Source of the DNA: Rhodococcus sp. OK302 | Lineage (GTDB): Bacteria; Actinomycetota; Actinomycetes; Mycobacteriales; Mycobacteriaceae | Length of the DNA: 64,000 nt | Assembly (NCBI RefSeq): GCF_002245895.1 | Contig: NZ_NPJZ01000001.1 | Span: forward strand, 3,508,501-3,572,500 | Direction: 5' to 3' | In this document: positions 61,693 to 64,000 of the stretch, in pieces | Layout: each line of letters begins with the position of its first letter | Numbering within the stretch: the stretch's first letter is position 1 | Program-made: the position numbers and the translations under genes | The notes under the pieces: generated by a model | Told to the model about the DNA's origin: nothing | The model's database searches: none | Seen by the model: only the letters and a program-made list of their open reading frames with translations

Positions 61693-64000
61693 ACAGTCCG
61701 ATACCGAACCGACAGTATCCGAACCGACACCACCAAACGTGGCCCCGGCGCCTGATGCCGCGCACGACTATCCGCACAGTTGGGTTGTCGACGTCCTTGC
61801 CTCCGACGGTGGCGCAGTAGCACTGCGTCCGATCGTCCCCGAGGACGCGGACAAGTTGGTGGAATTTCACGGCAAGCTGTCCGAGCGAACCCGTTACCTG
61901 CGTTACTTCGGCCCGTATCCCACGATGTCCCAGAAGGACGTCAAGAACTTCACGACGGTCGATCATCACAATCGAGTGGCGTTTGTGATGATGCTCGGTG
62001 ACGAGATCATCGCTGTCGGCCGATACGAGCGACTCCTCGACATCGGTGACGGCAAGTCGGCGGAAGTCGCGTTCGTCGTTGCCGACGCCCATCAGGGCCG
62101 CGGGCTGGGACCGATTCTGCTCGAATACCTGGCTGCTGCTGCAGCGGAGAACGGTCTGACGATGTTCGTGGCCGAGGTGCTCTCGGAGAACCGCAACATG
62201 GTGACGGTGTTCCGGGAGGCCGGGTATCAGGTCAGTCGATCATTCGACGGGGGAGTGCTGCGTCTGGAGTTTGCGATCGACCCGACGGAAGCTCTGGTTT
62301 CCGTACGTAATTCGCGTGAACGCGCGGCAGAAGCCCGAAGTATGGGCAACGTTCTGCGCCCTCGATCGGTTGCGGTGATCGGTGCGTCCGCCGATCCGGC
62401 GAAGGTCGGCAATGCGGTTCTGACGAACTTGTTGCGCGGCGGTTTCACGGGGCCGGTCTACCCGGTCAACGCCGAACATCGTTCCGTCCACGGAGTGCGC
62501 GCGTACAAGACGGTGCGTGAGATTCCGGACGATGTTGATCTGGCCGTGGTCGCAGTTCCCGCCGAATCCATCAACTCGGTCCTCGACGACTGCCTCGACA
62601 AGGGCGTCAAAGCGCTTGTCGTGGTGTCCTCTGGATTCAGTGACAGCGGCCCGGACGGCCGGGCATCCGAACGTAAACTTGTCCACGCTGCCCGGGCACA
62701 CGGTATGCGACTTATCGGCCCGAATGCGCTGGGTGTGGCAAACAACGATCCGTCGATTTCATTGAACGCGACGCTCGCACCGGTCCTGCCCGCAGCGGGC
62801 AACGTCGGATTCTTCTGCCAGTCGGGCGCACTCGGAATTGCCATCCTCGACGAGGCTGCTCGCAGTCGAATCGGATTGTCCGCCTTCGTCTCTGCTGGAA
62901 ACCGCGCCGACGTATCCGGTAACGACCTTCTGCAGTACTGGGATTCCGATCAAACCACCGAAGTAGTGCTCCTGTACTTGGAGAGCTTCGGTAACCCACG
63001 AAAGTTCTCCCGCATCGCTCGGCGGGTGGCGCGAAAGAAGCCGATCGTGGCCGTCAAGAGTGGCCGCCATGCCGTCCCGCCGGTCCTGGCGGCAACCGGT
63101 GTGGAGATCGACGATTCCGTGGTCCGTGCGCTGTTCGAGCAGGCCGGCGTCATCCAGGTCGGATCGATCTCTCAACTCTTCGACTGCGCACTGCTGTTCG
63201 GGTATCAACCGCTGCCTGCCGGTCCGCGTTTGGCAGTCATCGGCAACTCCACAGCCCTCGGTGTACTCGCTGCCGACGCCGCTCGCAGCGAGGGCCTTCA
63301 AGTCAGCGATCCGATCGATCTCGGTGCGCAGGCCAGTCCGGAACTGTTCGCATCCGCGGTCCGTGACGCTCTCGGCTCCTTCGACGTCGACGCGGTTATT
63401 GCCGTCTTCGTTCCGCCCGTCGCCATCCCGGTCGAGCCGTTTGCCAAGGCCCTCAAGGACGCCGTCGCCGGATCGGACAAGCCGATTCTCACCACCTTCC
63501 TCGCTGCGGAGGGTGTGCCGGAAGTGCTGACGATCCGCGACGACGCCGGCAACCCCACCCGCGGATCGGTACCGTCCTACCCCGGGCCCGAACGTGCCGC
63601 ACTGGCATTGGCACGGGCCTGGCGCTACGCAGAATGGCGAAGCAAGCCCGCATCGAAGGTGGTTCGGCCGGCGGGAATCGACTCGGAGCGTGCTCGCGCC
63701 ATGGTTGCGGATTGGCTCGAAAATTCGCCCGGCCGTTGGCTTTCCGACGTGGAAGCGGCAGCGCTCCTTGCCTGCTACGGGGTCGACGTCGTCGAATTCC
63801 GTTCAGTACTGAGCGAGGACGAAGCCGTCGAGGCAGCCGACGCGTTGGGCTATCCCGTCGTGGTGAAGGCCACCGGTGAACTGTGGCGGCACCGCCCCGA
63901 TCTCGGCGGGGTCCGTTTGGACCTCGTGGGTCCGGATTCGGTTCGACTGGCGTACAGCGATCTGGCTGCGGCGTCGGGCGAGCCTCTCCTGCATGTGCAG
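61685..64000 (+). CDS. GNAT acetyltransferase fused to acyl-CoA synthetase-like domains, partial (Pat-type)
   Basis: The frame from GTG 61685 stays open to the window end (772 codons). An N-terminal GNAT domain (about 45-190; VALRPIVPEDADKLVEF, VVADAHQGRGLGPILLEYL) is followed by a CoA-binding Rossmann domain (RSVAVIGASADPAKVGNAV), ligase-like domains with GPNALGVANNDPS and GFFCQSGALGIAILDEA, and from about residue 680 the start of an ATP-grasp domain (LLACYGVDVVEF). This is the layout of ADP-forming acyl-CoA synthetase-like protein acetyltransferases, with GNAT first instead of last as in Salmonella Pat. The 3' end is outside the window. Confidence 0.9.
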   Translation, partial: MTEQSDTEPTVSEPTPPNVAPAPDAAHDYPHSWVVDVLASDGGAVALRPIVPEDADKLVEFHGKLSERTRYLRYFGPYPTMSQKDVKNFTTVDHHNRVAFVMMLGDEIIAVGRYERLLDIGDGKSAEVAFVVADAHQGRGLGPILLEYLAAAAAENGLTMFVAEVLSENRNMVTVFREAGYQVSRSFDGGVLRLEFAIDPTEALVSVRNSRERAAEARSMGNVLRPRSVAVIGASADPAKVGNAVLTNLLRGGFTGPVYPVNAEHRSVHGVRAYKTVREIPDDVDLAVVAVPAESINSVLDDCLDKGVKALVVVSSGFSDSGPDGRASERKLVHAARAHGMRLIGPNALGVANNDPSISLNATLAPVLPAAGNVGFFCQSGALGIAILDEAARSRIGLSAFVSAGNRADVSGNDLLQYWDSDQTTEVVLLYLESFGNPRKFSRIARRVARKKPIVAVKSGRHAVPPVLAATGVEIDDSVVRALFEQAGVIQVGSISQLFDCALLFGYQPLPAGPRLAVIGNSTALGVLAADAARSEGLQVSDPIDLGAQASPELFASAVRDALGSFDVDAVIAVFVPPVAIPVEPFAKALKDAVAGSDKPILTTFLAAEGVPEVLTIRDDAGNPTRGSVPSYPGPERAALALARAWRYAEWRSKPASKVVRPAGIDSERARAMVADWLENSPGRWLSDVEAAALLACYGVDVVEFRSVLSEDEAVEAADALGYPVVVKATGELWRHRPDLGGVRLDLVGPDSVRLAYSDLAAASGEPLLHVQ

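Overview
The window is chromosomal DNA of a high-GC mycolic-acid actinobacterium, most likely Rhodococcus (erythropolis/qingshengii-like; this is inference). The evidence is GC-rich codon use with frequent GTG starts, IdeR, LexA and WXG100 proteins, and a backbone syntenic with the Mycobacterium tuberculosis dapF-hflX-fadE20-lexA-nrdR-ideR region. In this window that backbone is interrupted by Rhodococcus-type accessory blocks.

Layout. 1-4.8 kb: end of an MFS transporter, an iron-siderophore binding lipoprotein with a probable IdeR box, dapF, hflX and a secreted membrane-anchored protein. 4.9-10.8 kb: a fructose PTS locus (ptsH, fruA, fruK, a DeoR regulator, divergent ptsI) in which fruA and ptsI each carry a one-base frameshift. 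10.9-14.8 kb: uracil permease, fadE20-type acyl-CoA dehydrogenase and UDP-GlcNAc 2-epimerase. 15-28 kb: a cell-surface island with a large LuxR-type ATPase regulator, a class E sortase, lipoproteins, an exosortase-like protease with a GT2 glycosyltransferase and a polytopic membrane protein, two paralogous 384-aa surface proteins with an identical kind of C-terminal sorting tail, a mini LAFTG protein and a secreted serine-protease-like protein. 28-31 kb: lexA, an SOS-boxed LysM gene, nrdR and a 35-codon ORF. 31-42 kb: hrpA, small hypothetical proteins, a SodC-like lipoprotein, DUF5996, DUF2322, a class III aminotransferase and a YiiX-like enzyme. 42-44.3 kb: ahpCD and divergent oxyR. 44.3-48.6 kb: a polymorphic toxin locus of the WXG100 / type VII secretion kind. 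48.7-64 kb: an FAD-linked oxidase, an HTH-less LysR-like protein, DUF5997, a DUF3516 helicase, an alpha/beta hydrolase, a PAC2 protein, a DUF5642-like lipoprotein, DUF4192, galE-ideR, then acuC and a GNAT/acyl-CoA-synthetase-like protein acetyltransferase running off the end.

Two systems stand out. (1) An exosortase (Cys83/Arg128/His148) is encoded in an overlapping operon with a glycosyltransferase and is flanked by two paralogous surface proteins ending in VPLxxPAVAG, a transmembrane helix and an Arg cluster. This looks like a self-contained actinobacterial protein-sorting and possibly glycosylation system, next to a separate class E sortase with its own LAFTG-type candidate substrate. (2) A colicin-E3-like rRNase toxin with two WXG100 partners is followed by four tandem immunity paralogues. 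Each of the three spacers between them still carries a remnant of a toxin C-terminus, and a second toxin copy that has lost its tip follows.

Caution: four one-base deletions (fruA, ptsI, a small membrane protein, one immunity gene) all lie in or beside short homopolymers. They may be sequencing errors rather than true mutations.
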